A stretch of DNA of 54,574 nt from JABCPE02 sp963516475 (GCA_963516475.1 CAUQBR010000012.1:1-54574); one strand, 5' to 3'; positions 24,664 through 34,690 are shown, counted from the stretch's first letter. The notes: generated by a model from the letters alone, not told the origin. Made by a program: numbers and translations.

Positions 24664-26514
24664 ATGTGCGGAATAGTAGGATATACAGGGCATAGATGTG
24701 CTTATGATATAGTAATCAACGGGCTAAAAAGATTAGAGTATCGAGGTTATGATAGTGCAGGGGTAATAGTAGAGGGACAAAATAATGACTTTGAACTTAA
24801 GAAAACGAAAGGAAAAGTAGCCGATTTGGTTAGTATTTCTAAAGACTTAGAAGGTTCTGCTCATGTGGGTATGGGACATACTCGATGGGCTACTCATGGG
24901 GTTCCTAGTGATAGAAACTCTCATCCACATTTGTCTAATAATGGGAAAATAGCAATTATTCATAATGGAATTATAGAAAACTATGATACCATTAAAACTA
25001 TGCTGATAGAGAAAGGATTTACTTTCGCTTCTGACACAGATACTGAAGTTTTAGTTAATCTGATTCAATATATAATGGACACGCAGGAGGTAGATTTTCC
25101 TACTGCTGTGAGATATGCATTGAACGAAGTGTATGGAGCTTATGCCATCACTGTGATGCATAAAGACTATCCTGGACTATTGGTTGTAGGGCGTTTAGGT
25201 TCGCCATTGGCTATAGGAATAGGAGAAAATGAATATTTTGTAGCTTCTGATGCTTCACCTTTTGTTGAGTTCACTAAAGAAGCTATCTATCTTGAAGATG
25301 GACACATGGCAACGATTTCTTTAGAAAAAGGAGTAGAAATCAGAGCTATTGTGAATAATTCAGTTGTTATTCCTGAAGTTCAAGAATTAAAATTAAGTCT
25401 AGAACAGATAGAGAAAGGTGGTTATGAGCATTTTATGCTTAAAGAAATTTTTGAACAGCCAAAATCTATCCATGATACTATGAGAGGTCGTCTGTTAGTA
25501 GATGAAGGAATCATAAAGATGGCTGGAATTTGGGATTATTTGGATAAATTCACCAAAGCAGAAAGAATTATTATTGTAGCTTGTGGGACTTCTTGGCATG
25601 CGGGACTGATAGGGGAATATCTTATAGAAGAATTTGCTAGAATTCCAGTAGAAGTGGAGTATGCTTCAGAATTTAGATACAGAAATCCTATTATTACTAA
25701 TAAAGATATAGTTATTGCGATTTCTCAGTCAGGTGAAACAGCAGATACAATGGCAGCTATTAAATTAGCGAAAGAAAGAGGAGCGTTTATTTTTGGAATT
25801 TGTAATGTTGTAGATTCTTCTATTTCTAGATTTTCAGATGCAGGAGCATATACACATGCGGGGCCAGAGATAGGAGTAGCTTCTACAAAGGCTTTTACAG
25901 CTCAATTAACAATATTGTCTTTACTAGCACTTAAGTTAGGAAAACATAATGGAAATCTTAGCAATGTGGACTTTATGAGTTTGATAACAGAACTAGATGC
26001 TATCCCTAAAAAGATAGAGGATGTACTAGAATCTACACATGATTATGTTAAAAAAATGGCGAAAGATTTTGTAAGTGCATCAAATTTCTTATATTTGGGG
26101 CGTGGTTATAATTTTCCTGCTGCGTTAGAGGGAGCATTGAAGTTGAAAGAGATTTCTTATATCCATGCAGAAGGTTATCCAGCAGCAGAAATGAAGCATG
26201 GACCTATTGCTTTGATTGATGAAAATATGCCAATAGTAATCATCGCTCCAAGAAAAGGTCATTATGATAAGATTGTGAGTAATGTACAGGAGATTAAAGC
26301 GCGAAAAGGGAAAGTGATTTCTATTGTTAATAAAGGGGATGAGCAGGTTTCAGCAATGTCTGATTATGTGATAGAAATACCAGAAACATCAGAATGTTTC
26401 TCTCCAATAGTAGCATCTATACCTTTACAAATATTAGCTTATTATATAGCTGTTTATAGAGGAGTGAATGTGGATCAGCCGAGAAATTTGGCGAAATCTG
26501 TAACAGTAGAGTAA
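24664..26514 (+). CDS. glmS: Glutamine--fructose-6-phosphate aminotransferase (isomerising)
   Basis: A 616-aa enzyme making glucosamine-6-phosphate, the entry step to peptidoglycan and LPS amino sugars. Cys2 at the processed N-terminus (MCGIVGYTG) is the glutaminase nucleophile. Two SIS domains follow, with ACGTSWHAG and ISQSGETADT as sugar-phosphate signatures, and the C-terminus ends in the typical DQPRNLAKSVTVE. It lies 14 bp after the DUF4270 gene. No glmS ribozyme is present or expected in this phylum. Confidence 0.98.
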   Translation: MCGIVGYTGHRCAYDIVINGLKRLEYRGYDSAGVIVEGQNNDFELKKTKGKVADLVSISKDLEGSAHVGMGHTRWATHGVPSDRNSHPHLSNNGKIAIIHNGIIENYDTIKTMLIEKGFTFASDTDTEVLVNLIQYIMDTQEVDFPTAVRYALNEVYGAYAITVMHKDYPGLLVVGRLGSPLAIGIGENEYFVASDASPFVEFTKEAIYLEDGHMATISLEKGVEIRAIVNNSVVIPEVQELKLSLEQIEKGGYEHFMLKEIFEQPKSIHDTMRGRLLVDEGIIKMAGIWDYLDKFTKAERIIIVACGTSWHAGLIGEYLIEEFARIPVEVEYASEFRYRNPIITNKDIVIAISQSGETADTMAAIKLAKERGAFIFGICNVVDSSISRFSDAGAYTHAGPEIGVASTKAFTAQLTILSLLALKLGKHNGNLSNVDFMSLITELDAIPKKIEDVLESTHDYVKKMAKDFVSASNFLYLGRGYNFPAALEGALKLKEISYIHAEGYPAAEMKHGPIALIDENMPIVIIAPRKGHYDKIVSNVQEIKARKGKVISIVNKGDEQVSAMSDYVIEIPETSECFSPIVASIPLQILAYYIAVYRGVNVDQPRNLAKSVTVE

Positions 26515-26606
26515 AAAAATATGTAGAAAGGAAAATAATTTAAGAAAAAAATCGTTATCCTTTTTGAAAAAATAAATAAATTATAAAAAAAAATAGATTT
26601 AATATA

Positions 26607-28010
26607 ATGAAAAGAATCGTTCTTTTAGTTTCCGCAGCTTTACTAACTGCGGCATGTTCCTCAGGAGGAAAAAAGGGGAATTCTGGAAGACCAGATACCA
26701 AGGGAGAATTGGTGTCTAGAGAAAGTTCAAAATCTTTTGTTGCAGCAAGACCGCACGGAATGGTAGCGATACCAGGTGGATCTTTCGTTATGGGACAGGC
26801 AGATCAGGACTTCACAATGACTCCAGAAAAAACTCCATTAAAGACAGTTACTGTTTCTTCATTTTTTATGGATGAAGCAGAAGTTACTAACGCTCAGTAT
26901 AGATTGTTTATCAACTATGTAAGAGACTCTATTGCTAGAACTCTTTTAGCAGAGGCAGCAGGAGGAGGACAATCTTCTGGTGATGGTAAAGGAGAAGGGC
27001 GTAATTATGCGTATTTGTCTCAAAAAGGAGATAAAGAGAAAAAGTCTGGATATCAGCAGTTCTTAGAGTCTCAAGGAGGCAGAAATGGATATAATGAAGC
27101 CAAAAGATTGGATTGGTCAGTTCCATTAGATTGGAATGTTAATCAATATCCAGATGCTAAATATGCGGAGATTTTAGAATCTATGTATGTAGCTCCAGAT
27201 AAGAGAGAAAACAATAAGAGAATTCTAGATGTTACTAAACTTCAGTATCGTTATGAGTGGGAAGACATCAAAGATGGGTCTAAAGGACTTCGTTCAGAAA
27301 AGAAAACAAGTATAGCTGTTTATCCAGATACAACGGTATGGTTGAGAGACTTCAATTATGCTTATAATGAACCTCTATTTGACCAATATTTCTGGCATAT
27401 CGCATATAAAGATTATCCTGTAGTAGGAGTTACTTGGGATCAGGCAAGAGCTTTTACTGATTATAAAACAAAAGCGAAGGCAGATTCTAATGCAAGATCT
27501 AAAAAGAGAAGACATTCTCCTATGAAATTTAGACTTCCAACTGAAGCAGAGTGGGAGTATGCGGCTCGTGGTGGTCTAGAAAATGCGCCTTATCCTTGGG
27601 GAGGTCCTTATTTAATGGATGATAGAGCTTGTTATTTAGCAAACTTTAAACCTAAGAGAGGTAACTATATAGAAGATGAGAAAAAAGGTACATATATGTA
27701 TACTGCACCAGTTAAAAAATTTCCTAAAAATGGATATGGACTTTATGACATGGCAGGAAATGTAGCTGAATGGACAGAATCTCCTTATAATAATTCTACT
27801 TATCAGTTCTCTTCCACATTGAATCCTTACATTTCTAACAGAGCTTATGTAGATGTTAAGAAAACAGTAAGAGGTGGTTCTTGGAAAGATATAGGATACC
27901 TATTGATGGTTAGTTCTAGAGATTGGGAGCGTAAAGATTCTGCTAGAAGTTATATAGGATTTAGAACTGTTCAAGACATACCAGAAGGAGCGTCTAAAAT
28001 AAGAAGATAA
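26607..28010 (+). CDS. gldK: T9SS ring lipoprotein GldK (PorK)
   Basis: A 467-aa lipoprotein (lipobox LLTAAC, Cys17) with a formylglycine-generating-enzyme-like (sulfatase-modifying factor) domain: MVAIPGGSFVMGQ at the start, then MAGNVAEWTESPY and VRGGSWKDIGYL near the end. With GldN it forms the large periplasmic ring of the type IX secretion and gliding machinery under the outer membrane. A glycine-rich, polar insertion (about residues 120-155) lies within the domain. The 92-bp upstream gap holds no clean TAnnTTTG box. Confidence 0.95.
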   Translation: MKRIVLLVSAALLTAACSSGGKKGNSGRPDTKGELVSRESSKSFVAARPHGMVAIPGGSFVMGQADQDFTMTPEKTPLKTVTVSSFFMDEAEVTNAQYRLFINYVRDSIARTLLAEAAGGGQSSGDGKGEGRNYAYLSQKGDKEKKSGYQQFLESQGGRNGYNEAKRLDWSVPLDWNVNQYPDAKYAEILESMYVAPDKRENNKRILDVTKLQYRYEWEDIKDGSKGLRSEKKTSIAVYPDTTVWLRDFNYAYNEPLFDQYFWHIAYKDYPVVGVTWDQARAFTDYKTKAKADSNARSKKRRHSPMKFRLPTEAEWEYAARGGLENAPYPWGGPYLMDDRACYLANFKPKRGNYIEDEKKGTYMYTAPVKKFPKNGYGLYDMAGNVAEWTESPYNNSTYQFSSTLNPYISNRAYVDVKKTVRGGSWKDIGYLLMVSSRDWERKDSARSYIGFRTVQDIPEGASKIRR

Positions 28011-28063
28011 GAAAAGAAACAAGAAAAAATTAAATAAAGTATAATCATTAAAAATTAAAAGTT

Positions 28064-28750
28064 ATGTTTAAATCAAAAGATGCTGTGTTAAACTTCGTTT
28101 ATTCAATGGGGGCAGCGGTAGTAATTTTCGGAGCGTTAGTTAAAATGACACACCTTCCTATTCCAGGTGTAAGTGGTAACTTTATCTTAGGATTGGGGCT
28201 TGCTGTGGAATGTTTTATCTTCATAGTGTTTGCTTTCAACCCGCCAGCAGAAGAAACTAAGTATGCGTGGGAAAATGTGTATCCAGAATTGTTGGATGCT
28301 AATGCTACTCCAAAGCCAAGAAAGGCTGTAGAATCTAAAGTTACATCTAATATTTCTGAATTAGAAGTTTCTTTATCTGATAAATTAGATAAAATGTTAT
28401 CAGAAGCTAAATTAGATGTTGCTATGTTTGAAAGATTGAAAACAGGAATTGATAAATTCTCTCATGCTGTAGATCAAATTAATCAGACTGTAGATGTCTC
28501 TGCTTCTACTCACAAATATAATGAACAAATGGCTTTGGCTGCTAATCACTTAGAGAGTATCAACGCACTATACGCTCTACAATTAGAGCACGGAAGACAA
28601 CAGTCTGAGTACAGCAAAAAATATGTAGCTGATATTCAAAAATCAGCTGAACAGTCAGAGAAGTTTAATGAAGAATTGAAAGGATTGACAACAAACCTTA
28701 ATAGCTTGAACAGAGTTTATGGAGGTATGTTAACAGCGATGAAAGCTTAA
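28064..28750 (+). CDS. gldL: T9SS inner-membrane motor protein GldL (PorL)
   Basis: A 228-aa stator-like protein with two transmembrane helices at about 11-28 and 38-57 and a long cytoplasmic helical tail. Tyr13, Lys27 and Glu49, reported as important for proton-driven work in Flavobacterium GldL, are all at the same positions here. GldL pentamers and GldM dimers form the motor that powers secretion and gliding. It lies 53 bp after gldK. Confidence 0.95.
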   Translation: MFKSKDAVLNFVYSMGAAVVIFGALVKMTHLPIPGVSGNFILGLGLAVECFIFIVFAFNPPAEETKYAWENVYPELLDANATPKPRKAVESKVTSNISELEVSLSDKLDKMLSEAKLDVAMFERLKTGIDKFSHAVDQINQTVDVSASTHKYNEQMALAANHLESINALYALQLEHGRQQSEYSKKYVADIQKSAEQSEKFNEELKGLTTNLNSLNRVYGGMLTAMKA

Positions 28751-28798
28751 TTTCTCATTGTGATTTTTAAATAATTTTAACCAAAAAAAAATTAAAAA

Positions 28799-30361
28799 AT
28801 GGCAAAAGAGAAATTATCACCCCGTCAGAAGATGATTAACCTAATGTACTTGGTTTTCATCTGTATGTTGGCGATGCAAATTGACCAAGAGATTATTAGA
28901 TCTTATTTTGATACTAATTCGTCTCTACAAGAGTCAAGAGAGTTGACTGAAAATAAAACTGATAAAATTTTTGAGCAAACCTTAAAGGCTAAATCTGAAA
29001 CTAATGAAGCAGCAGCTCAAAACTATGAGATTTATCAAGGATTGAAAGGAAAAATCAATGCTTTAGTAGAATCAATAGAAGGTATCAAAACTCAATTGAA
29101 GAAAGAGGCAGGATATAATGAAAAAGCTGGAGTAGAAGATAACTTCAATGCTTTGAATGGTACAGAATATTCTACAGGTAAATTCTTTGATGGAGGTGAT
29201 GAGAATGCACCTTCTAAGGTTGCTAAAGACTTAACAAAACAAATAAATGATCTTAGAACATTTATTGCTCAGTCTTTTGGGAATGTACCAGAAATGAAAA
29301 ACCTAGTAGAAAGAGCTAACCAAACAATGGTTACTGAATTTCCAAAAGGAGAAACAAGAAATGGTAAAGGATGGTTACAATATAAATTCCATAACCAACC
29401 ATTGATTGCTGCATTATCTAACTTGGAAGTTATCCAGTCAGAAGCTAGAAACTTGCAATCAGATGCTTTGGCACTGATGCTTCAAGAAAAAGTAGATGCT
29501 GATATCAAATTTAATGCATATGAGGCTATTGTTGCTGGTCCTACAGTAATTATCCAAGGTCAACCTGTAGAAGCTAAAGTATTTATTGGAACATATTCAG
29601 ATGATCCGAATCTTCAGTTCACAGGAGTTGATAGAACAACTAGAGGTATGGGATACAAAACTCTAGGAGGAGGAGTAGGAGAGCATACAATGAGTGGTAC
29701 AGTTTCTTACAGAAACTCTAAAGGAGAAATGGTTTCATTGCCTTTCAAACACAACTATAGAGTAATCGCTGGAGCAGAGGAAGTTAAACTTCAAAGTGGT
29801 GCTTTGATTTCTGCTGATAAGATGAATGTACTGTATAGAGGTGTAGAGAACCCTGTGTCTGCGTCTATGCTAGGTGTTGATAACTCTACAGTAACTCTTT
29901 CTGCACCAGGTGCAAGTGTATCAGGTGGTAGGGGTAAATGGGTTATCAGACCAGGAGCTGGAAATACTGTAAATATTACAGTGTCAGGAAAACAACCTAA
30001 TGGAAAAGTGGTTTCTCAATCATTCCCATTCCGTATTAAGAGTGTTCCTGCACCACAAGGACAGATCAGATCTCAGAATGTAGTTTCTATGCCGGCAAGT
30101 TCTATCTCAAGACAAGTGATTTCGGCAGCTATACCTGATTTCGACTTCCCTGTAAGTTTCCAAGTAACAGGATTTAGATTCAAAGCGCCTGGAAAAGCAG
30201 CTATGTATGTGAGTGGAAACTCTTTAAGTGCAGCTGCTAACCTTACAGCTGGATTGAGAGCTGGAGATGTATGTTATGTGTTTGATATCCAAGCTACTGC
30301 TACAGGATTGGGTGGACAAATGCTTAAAAATATCAGCCCAGTTGTCATAAATGTTCAGTAG
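28799..30361 (+). CDS. gldM: T9SS motor/periplasmic shaft protein GldM (PorM)
   Basis: A 520-aa protein with one N-terminal transmembrane helix (about residues 14-32) and a large periplasmic part of four domains, the first helical and the rest beta-rich. The short cytoplasmic N-terminus has Arg9, a conserved residue near the GldL proton site. The Asn- and Gly-rich C-terminal domains are thought to contact the GldKN ring. It lies 48 bp after gldL, in the order found in all gldKLMN clusters. Confidence 0.96.
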   Translation: MAKEKLSPRQKMINLMYLVFICMLAMQIDQEIIRSYFDTNSSLQESRELTENKTDKIFEQTLKAKSETNEAAAQNYEIYQGLKGKINALVESIEGIKTQLKKEAGYNEKAGVEDNFNALNGTEYSTGKFFDGGDENAPSKVAKDLTKQINDLRTFIAQSFGNVPEMKNLVERANQTMVTEFPKGETRNGKGWLQYKFHNQPLIAALSNLEVIQSEARNLQSDALALMLQEKVDADIKFNAYEAIVAGPTVIIQGQPVEAKVFIGTYSDDPNLQFTGVDRTTRGMGYKTLGGGVGEHTMSGTVSYRNSKGEMVSLPFKHNYRVIAGAEEVKLQSGALISADKMNVLYRGVENPVSASMLGVDNSTVTLSAPGASVSGGRGKWVIRPGAGNTVNITVSGKQPNGKVVSQSFPFRIKSVPAPQGQIRSQNVVSMPASSISRQVISAAIPDFDFPVSFQVTGFRFKAPGKAAMYVSGNSLSAAANLTAGLRAGDVCYVFDIQATATGLGGQMLKNISPVVINVQ

Positions 30362-30390
30362 TAAATAAATATAATTAATATTAAAATAAA

Positions 30391-31497
30391 ATGAGAAGAA
30401 TATTATTGTTCTTTCTTGTATTTACCTTCTTCTTTGCAGATGCTCAGAAGGGAAAAGGCAAAAAGAAAGCTGGAGCTAAAAAGACAGCAGTAGCCCAAAA
30501 AGGTAAAAAAGGTAAAAAAGGAAAGACTAAAACTATTCAAGATGAACCAGAACAACCAGTAGAGCCTGTTGTAGAGGTTAAAAAAGAGGAAGAGATTCCA
30601 TTGAATCCAGTAAACTCTTTGAGTATCCTTAACTCAGATTCACCAGCTGCGTTGAGACACTACAGAAACTTGAATACGGTTAAGAAAGGGGACTCACTTA
30701 TTTCTGTGAAAAACAATCCTGTAAAATACGGATATGTAGAGGATAAGGATATTGTTAGAAGTATGGTAGTATGGGAAATTATTGATATGAACGAAAAAAT
30801 CAATAGACCATTCTATTATAACTCTGATGGATTGGTAGCTTCTACTAAATCTTTGTACCAACTTCTTCTAGATGGAGTAAATGATGGATCTATTAAAGAG
30901 GTGTATAAAGATGAGATGTTCACACAGAGAATGACAAAAGAGGAAATCAAAAATGCTACAAGATTTGAGCGCTTGGATGACTCTTACATCGAAAGAATAA
31001 ATGCTGGTGAGAAAATTTCAGAGGAAGAGAAAAAACAATACATAGATGTTTATGAAACTAAATCTGAAAATGTAAAGATGTTGAAGATCAAAGGTATGTG
31101 GTATATCGATCGTAGAGATGCGCAGTTGAAATACAGATTATTAGGTATTGCTGCTATGGGTAAAGACCCTGCATCTAATGCCTTGAGAGGACCTAATGGA
31201 GAACCTCTTGGTAACGCAGATGAGCTTATTGATTTATTCTGGGTATTCTACCCAAGTGCAAGAGAAGTATTGGCAAATGCAGTAGTATTTAACAATAAGA
31301 ACTTGTCTTCTGACCTTACTTTTGATGATTTGTTGAATGCAAGAAGATTTTCTTCTATCATCTATAGATCTGAAAATGGGTATGGTACAGGGAATATCAA
31401 AGACTACATCCCGAATGATGCTAACGCTCAATTAGAAGAGAGCGAAAGAATCAAAAATCAAATTCTCGAAATGGAGAATGATATGTGGAATTATTAA
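30391..31497 (+). CDS. gldN: T9SS ring protein GldN (PorN) with lysine-rich N-terminus
   Basis: A 368-aa periplasmic partner of GldK. A signal peptide (MRRILLFFLVFTFFFADA) is followed by a lysine-rich, low-complexity stretch (about residues 19-48, more than a third lysine), then a Pro/Glu-rich segment, then the conserved GldN domain (KYGYVEDKDIVRSMVVWEII onward). It is longer than Flavobacterium johnsoniae GldN mainly because of this N-terminal stretch. The last gene of the gld run, it is followed by a strong terminator. Confidence 0.95.
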   Translation: MRRILLFFLVFTFFFADAQKGKGKKKAGAKKTAVAQKGKKGKKGKTKTIQDEPEQPVEPVVEVKKEEEIPLNPVNSLSILNSDSPAALRHYRNLNTVKKGDSLISVKNNPVKYGYVEDKDIVRSMVVWEIIDMNEKINRPFYYNSDGLVASTKSLYQLLLDGVNDGSIKEVYKDEMFTQRMTKEEIKNATRFERLDDSYIERINAGEKISEEEKKQYIDVYETKSENVKMLKIKGMWYIDRRDAQLKYRLLGIAAMGKDPASNALRGPNGEPLGNADELIDLFWVFYPSAREVLANAVVFNNKNLSSDLTFDDLLNARRFSSIIYRSENGYGTGNIKDYIPNDANAQLEESERIKNQILEMENDMWNY

Positions 31498-31522
31498 TTT
31501 TATTATAATTTTAACATAATAG

Positions 31523-31550
31523 CCTAGGCAAATTTTGCCTAGGTTTTTTT
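31523..31550 (+). terminator. Terminator of the gldKLMN transcript
   Basis: Arms CCTAGGCAAA (31523-31532) and TTTGCCTAGG (31534-31543) followed by seven T. Its T-run is shared with the -7 box of the next gene. Confidence 0.9.
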
Positions 31551-31557
31551 ATTTTTG
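31550..31557 (+). promoter_or_regulatory. Promoter -7 box of the FAD oxidoreductase gene
   Basis: TATTTTTG fits TAnnTTTG and ends six bases before the ATG at 31563, so the transcript may be leaderless. Confidence 0.45.
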
Positions 31558-31562
31558 TGGTT

Positions 31563-32606
31563 ATGAGAGATACAGAATACATCATTGTAGGAGATGGATA
31601 TGCGGCTTTATTTTTTGCACATCAATTGTTAAAAGAAAATAAAGATTTTGTTATTTTTTCAGAAGGGAAGAAGAGTGCATCACAGATTTCGGCAGGGATG
31701 ATAAATCCTGTGGTTTTGAAGCGTTTTACTTCTTTTTGGCTGGCAAAGGAACAGATAGATTTTTTGCATAAAACTCTGTCTGAAATACAGCAGTACACGG
31801 GCAAAAATTATTTGATAAATAAGCCTATCCAAAGAATTTTTCATAATGAGGAAGAAAGAGAGTTCTGGCAGAAAAAGATGAAAGAAGAAAGTCTTAGACC
31901 TTTTCTTCATCCTGTTTTTGAGGAATTGAATGTGGTGAAAAATCCATTTAGTTCTGGAAGGGTAAATCATTCTGCAAGATTGGATGTGGAGGCGTTTTTT
32001 GGGGATATTTTAAAATATTTACAAAGAAATGAATATTTGATAAAAGAAAGATTTGACTATAACTCTCTCGATGTAGAAAACTCTCAGTATAAGGATATTA
32101 AGTTTAAAAATATTGTTTTTGCGGAAGGAATAGCGGTAAAGCAGAACCCATATTTTAAAGAAATTCCTATTCATATTAACAAAGGTCATCATTTGGTGGT
32201 AAATCTTTCTGTGCCGCTGGAAGGAGATTTTACGATTAAGAAAAAACATTTTATTTTTCCATTAGAAAACGGAAAATACTATTACGGAGGAACTTACGAT
32301 AGGGAAAGAACCGATGAAAATGTAGATGAAGAGGCGAAGGAGCAGCTGATAAACGGGTTGTCTCAGTTTTATCCAGAAAAATTCGAAGTGGAGGAAATCA
32401 ATGTAGGATTTCGTCCTACTGTGGCGGATAGGAGACCTATTTTAGGAAGACATGAAAAACACAAAAACCTTTATGTTTTCAATGGTCTGGGAGCGAGAGG
32501 AATTCTGAATGGATGCTATTTTTCAAAGGAGCTTTTTGATTTTATTGAAGGGAAAAAAGATTTGCTTCCAGAAGTGAATTTAACCAGATTTGCAGAACCG
32601 AAATAA
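31563..32606 (+). CDS. FAD-dependent oxidoreductase, DAO family
   Basis: A 347-aa flavoprotein of the D-amino-acid oxidase/glycine oxidase fold. The FAD-binding N-terminus is YIIVGDGYAALFFAHQLL, which departs from the GxGxxG pattern by having Gly-Asp-Gly-Tyr. The C-terminal GFRPTVADRRPILGRH and NGLGARGILNG are typical of the family's second FAD contact. The substrate is not readable. A GTG two codons upstream lies in the promoter box, so ATG 31563 was chosen. It follows the gld cluster but is separated by a terminator. Confidence 0.85.
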   Translation: MRDTEYIIVGDGYAALFFAHQLLKENKDFVIFSEGKKSASQISAGMINPVVLKRFTSFWLAKEQIDFLHKTLSEIQQYTGKNYLINKPIQRIFHNEEEREFWQKKMKEESLRPFLHPVFEELNVVKNPFSSGRVNHSARLDVEAFFGDILKYLQRNEYLIKERFDYNSLDVENSQYKDIKFKNIVFAEGIAVKQNPYFKEIPIHINKGHHLVVNLSVPLEGDFTIKKKHFIFPLENGKYYYGGTYDRERTDENVDEEAKEQLINGLSQFYPEKFEVEEINVGFRPTVADRRPILGRHEKHKNLYVFNGLGARGILNGCYFSKELFDFIEGKKDLLPEVNLTRFAEPK

Positions 32607-32610
32607 ATAA

Positions 32611-32634
32611 AAATCCCACCATTTGGCGGGATTT
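32611..32634. terminator. Bidirectional terminator between FAD oxidoreductase and panC
   Basis: Arms AAATCCCACC and GGCGGGATTT with one mismatch and an ATTT loop, T-rich on both sides, between convergent genes. Confidence 0.8.
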
Positions 32635-32645
32635 ATTTTTTGAAA

Positions 32646-33491
32646 TTAGTCAAGGTGGATATTGTCAATCAATCGGACTCCATCGACCAAAACAACGATG
32701 AATGCTCGGTAATTTCTTCCGTTTTCGATTTTATCTACTTCTCTCAAGGTTTCTTCATCTGCGATAATGAAATATTCCAGCTCAAAATCAGAGTCCTCAA
32801 AGGTTTTTTCTACAAAGGTTTTGACATCAGAGAGGCTGGATTTTCTGAACATTTCGTTAGCTTTTACCAAAGTAGCATAGATAAGTTTGGCTTTATCTCT
32901 TTGCTCAGGGCTTAGCCTCATATTTCGGGAACTCATCGCCAGTCCGCTCTCTTCCCTAAAAATAGGCATTCCGACAATGTTGATAGGCAGTTTTAGTTTT
33001 TGAACTAATTTTTTGATAATTGCCAGCTGCTGAAAATCTTTGTCACCAAAATAGGCATTATCAGGCTGTACCTGTTTGAAAAGCTCCTCCACCACAGTTC
33101 CTACACCGTCAAAATGTCCAGGTCTGGATTTTCCTTCCATTTCGTTTTCTAATCCGTCAAAATCATAGCTTTTTCGCTCTAAACCATTAGGGTAAAGGTC
33201 TTCTACGGATGGAGTATATACAGCGTCTACATTTTTTGTTTTTTCTAAAAGGTCAATGTCTGCTTCTATGGTTCGTGGATATTTTTCTAAATCCTCAGGG
33301 TTGTTGAACTGAGTAGGATTCACGAAAATAGAAGAGACTACGATATCATTCTCCTTTCTGGCTCTCTCGTAGAGTGAAAGGTGTCCGCCATGCAGTGCGC
33401 CCATTGTGGGAGCAAAACCTATTTTTAGCCCTTTGTTTTTGGCATTAGCGATATAAATTTGTAAATCTTTAGCGTTTCTGATAATTTCCAT
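32646..33491 (-). CDS. panC: Pantothenate synthetase
   Basis: A 281-aa enzyme that joins pantoate and beta-alanine with ATP, the last step of vitamin B5 synthesis. The nucleotidyltransferase HxGH motif is in PTMGALHGGHLSL (residues 28-40). Other family blocks are VSSIFVNPTQFN, the pantoate-binding FGDKDFQQLAII and the KMSKS-like MSSRNMRLS. It is divergent from gap; no panD is found nearby. Confidence 0.97.
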   Translation of the reverse strand: MEIIRNAKDLQIYIANAKNKGLKIGFAPTMGALHGGHLSLYERARKENDIVVSSIFVNPTQFNNPEDLEKYPRTIEADIDLLEKTKNVDAVYTPSVEDLYPNGLERKSYDFDGLENEMEGKSRPGHFDGVGTVVEELFKQVQPDNAYFGDKDFQQLAIIKKLVQKLKLPINIVGMPIFREESGLAMSSRNMRLSPEQRDKAKLIYATLVKANEMFRKSSLSDVKTFVEKTFEDSDFELEYFIIADEETLREVDKIENGRNYRAFIVVLVDGVRLIDNIHLD

Positions 33492-33589
33492 AATGATAAA
33501 ATAATATTCGGTAAAATTAGAAAAAATTAAAGTAAAAATTATGCCAAATGAAATATTAAATTTAACTCGTTTTATTGGACTTTATTTTG

Positions 33590-33597
33590 TAAATTTG
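33590..33597 (+). promoter_or_regulatory. gap promoter -7 box
   Basis: TAAATTTG (TAnnTTTG) with a leader of about 55 nt to the gap ATG; the -33 element is unclear. Confidence 0.5.
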
Positions 33598-33658
33598 TGC
33601 AGGTCAAGTTTCAGACCTTAGATAATGAGAAGAAAACTTTAAATTTAATTATAACATC

Positions 33659-34663
33659 ATGTCAAAAATCAAAGTAGGAATCAACGGATTCGGTAGAATT
33701 GGGAGTTTAGTTTTCAACGCAATGGTTGAAAGAGATAACATAGAGGTTGTAGGAATTAACGACCTTGTGAATGCTGAATACATGGCGTACATGCTAAAAT
33801 ATGATTCAGTTCACGGGAAATTCGCAGGAGAAGTTTCTGTAGAAGGGAACGACCTTATTGTAAACGGAAAGAGAATAAGAGTAACTTCTGAAAGAGATCC
33901 TAACAACTTGAAATGGAATGAAGTAGGTGCGGAATACATCGTAGAATCTACAGGACTTTTCTTAACAAAAGAAACTGCTACTGCCCACCTAAATGCAGGT
34001 GCGAAAAAAGTGGTTCTTTCTGCTCCATCAAAAGATGATACGCCAATGTTCGTAATGGGAGTAAACCACAAAGAACTAAAAGCTGACCAAAATATTTTCT
34101 CTAACGCTTCTTGTACTACCAACTGTCTTGCACCATTAGCAAAAGTGGTTCATGATAACTTTGGGATTGTAGAAGGGTTGATGACTACTGTACACGCTAC
34201 TACGGCTACACAGAGAACTGTGGATGGCCCATCTATAAAAGACTGGAGAGGTGGTCGTTCAGCATTATTGAACATCATTCCTTCTTCTACAGGTGCTGCT
34301 AAAGCGGTAGGAAAAGTGATTCCTTCACTTAACGGAAAACTGACAGGTATGGCGTTCAGAGTGCCGACTGCTGATGTTTCTGTGGTGGATTTAACGGTAA
34401 GATTAGAAAAACCAACTTCTTACGATGAAATTTCTCAAGCTATCAAATCTGCTTCAGAAAACGAATTAAAAGGAATTTTAGGTTATACAGAAGATCCTGT
34501 GGTATCTCAGGACTTTATAGGAGATAAGAGAACTTCTATCTTTGATAAAGGAGCAGGAATTATGCTTTCTCCTAACTTCGTGAAGCTGGTATCTTGGTAT
34601 GACAATGAGACAGGATACTCTAATAAACTGACAGATTTGCTGGCTCATTCAGCGACATTATAA
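33659..34663 (+). CDS. gap: Glyceraldehyde-3-phosphate dehydrogenase
   Basis: A 334-aa type I GAPDH. The NAD-binding start is KVGINGFGRIG and the active-site cysteine is Cys152 in SNASCTTNCLAPL. The conserved WYDNETGYSNKL lies near the C-terminus. It interconverts glyceraldehyde-3-phosphate and 1,3-bisphosphoglycerate in the cytoplasm. It is monocistronic, with its own promoter and a following hairpin. The acidic residue of LVNAEYMAYML follows the NAD-site INDL. Confidence 0.98.
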   Translation: MSKIKVGINGFGRIGSLVFNAMVERDNIEVVGINDLVNAEYMAYMLKYDSVHGKFAGEVSVEGNDLIVNGKRIRVTSERDPNNLKWNEVGAEYIVESTGLFLTKETATAHLNAGAKKVVLSAPSKDDTPMFVMGVNHKELKADQNIFSNASCTTNCLAPLAKVVHDNFGIVEGLMTTVHATTATQRTVDGPSIKDWRGGRSALLNIIPSSTGAAKAVGKVIPSLNGKLTGMAFRVPTADVSVVDLTVRLEKPTSYDEISQAIKSASENELKGILGYTEDPVVSQDFIGDKRTSIFDKGAGIMLSPNFVKLVSWYDNETGYSNKLTDLLAHSATL

Positions 34664-34672
34664 TAAACAAAG

Positions 34673-34690
34673 AGCCTCTAAAAAGAGGCT
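34673..34690 (+). terminator. gap terminator
   Basis: Arms AGCCTCT (34673-34679) and AGAGGCT (34684-34690), loop AAAA, followed by a long T-rich run. Confidence 0.85.
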
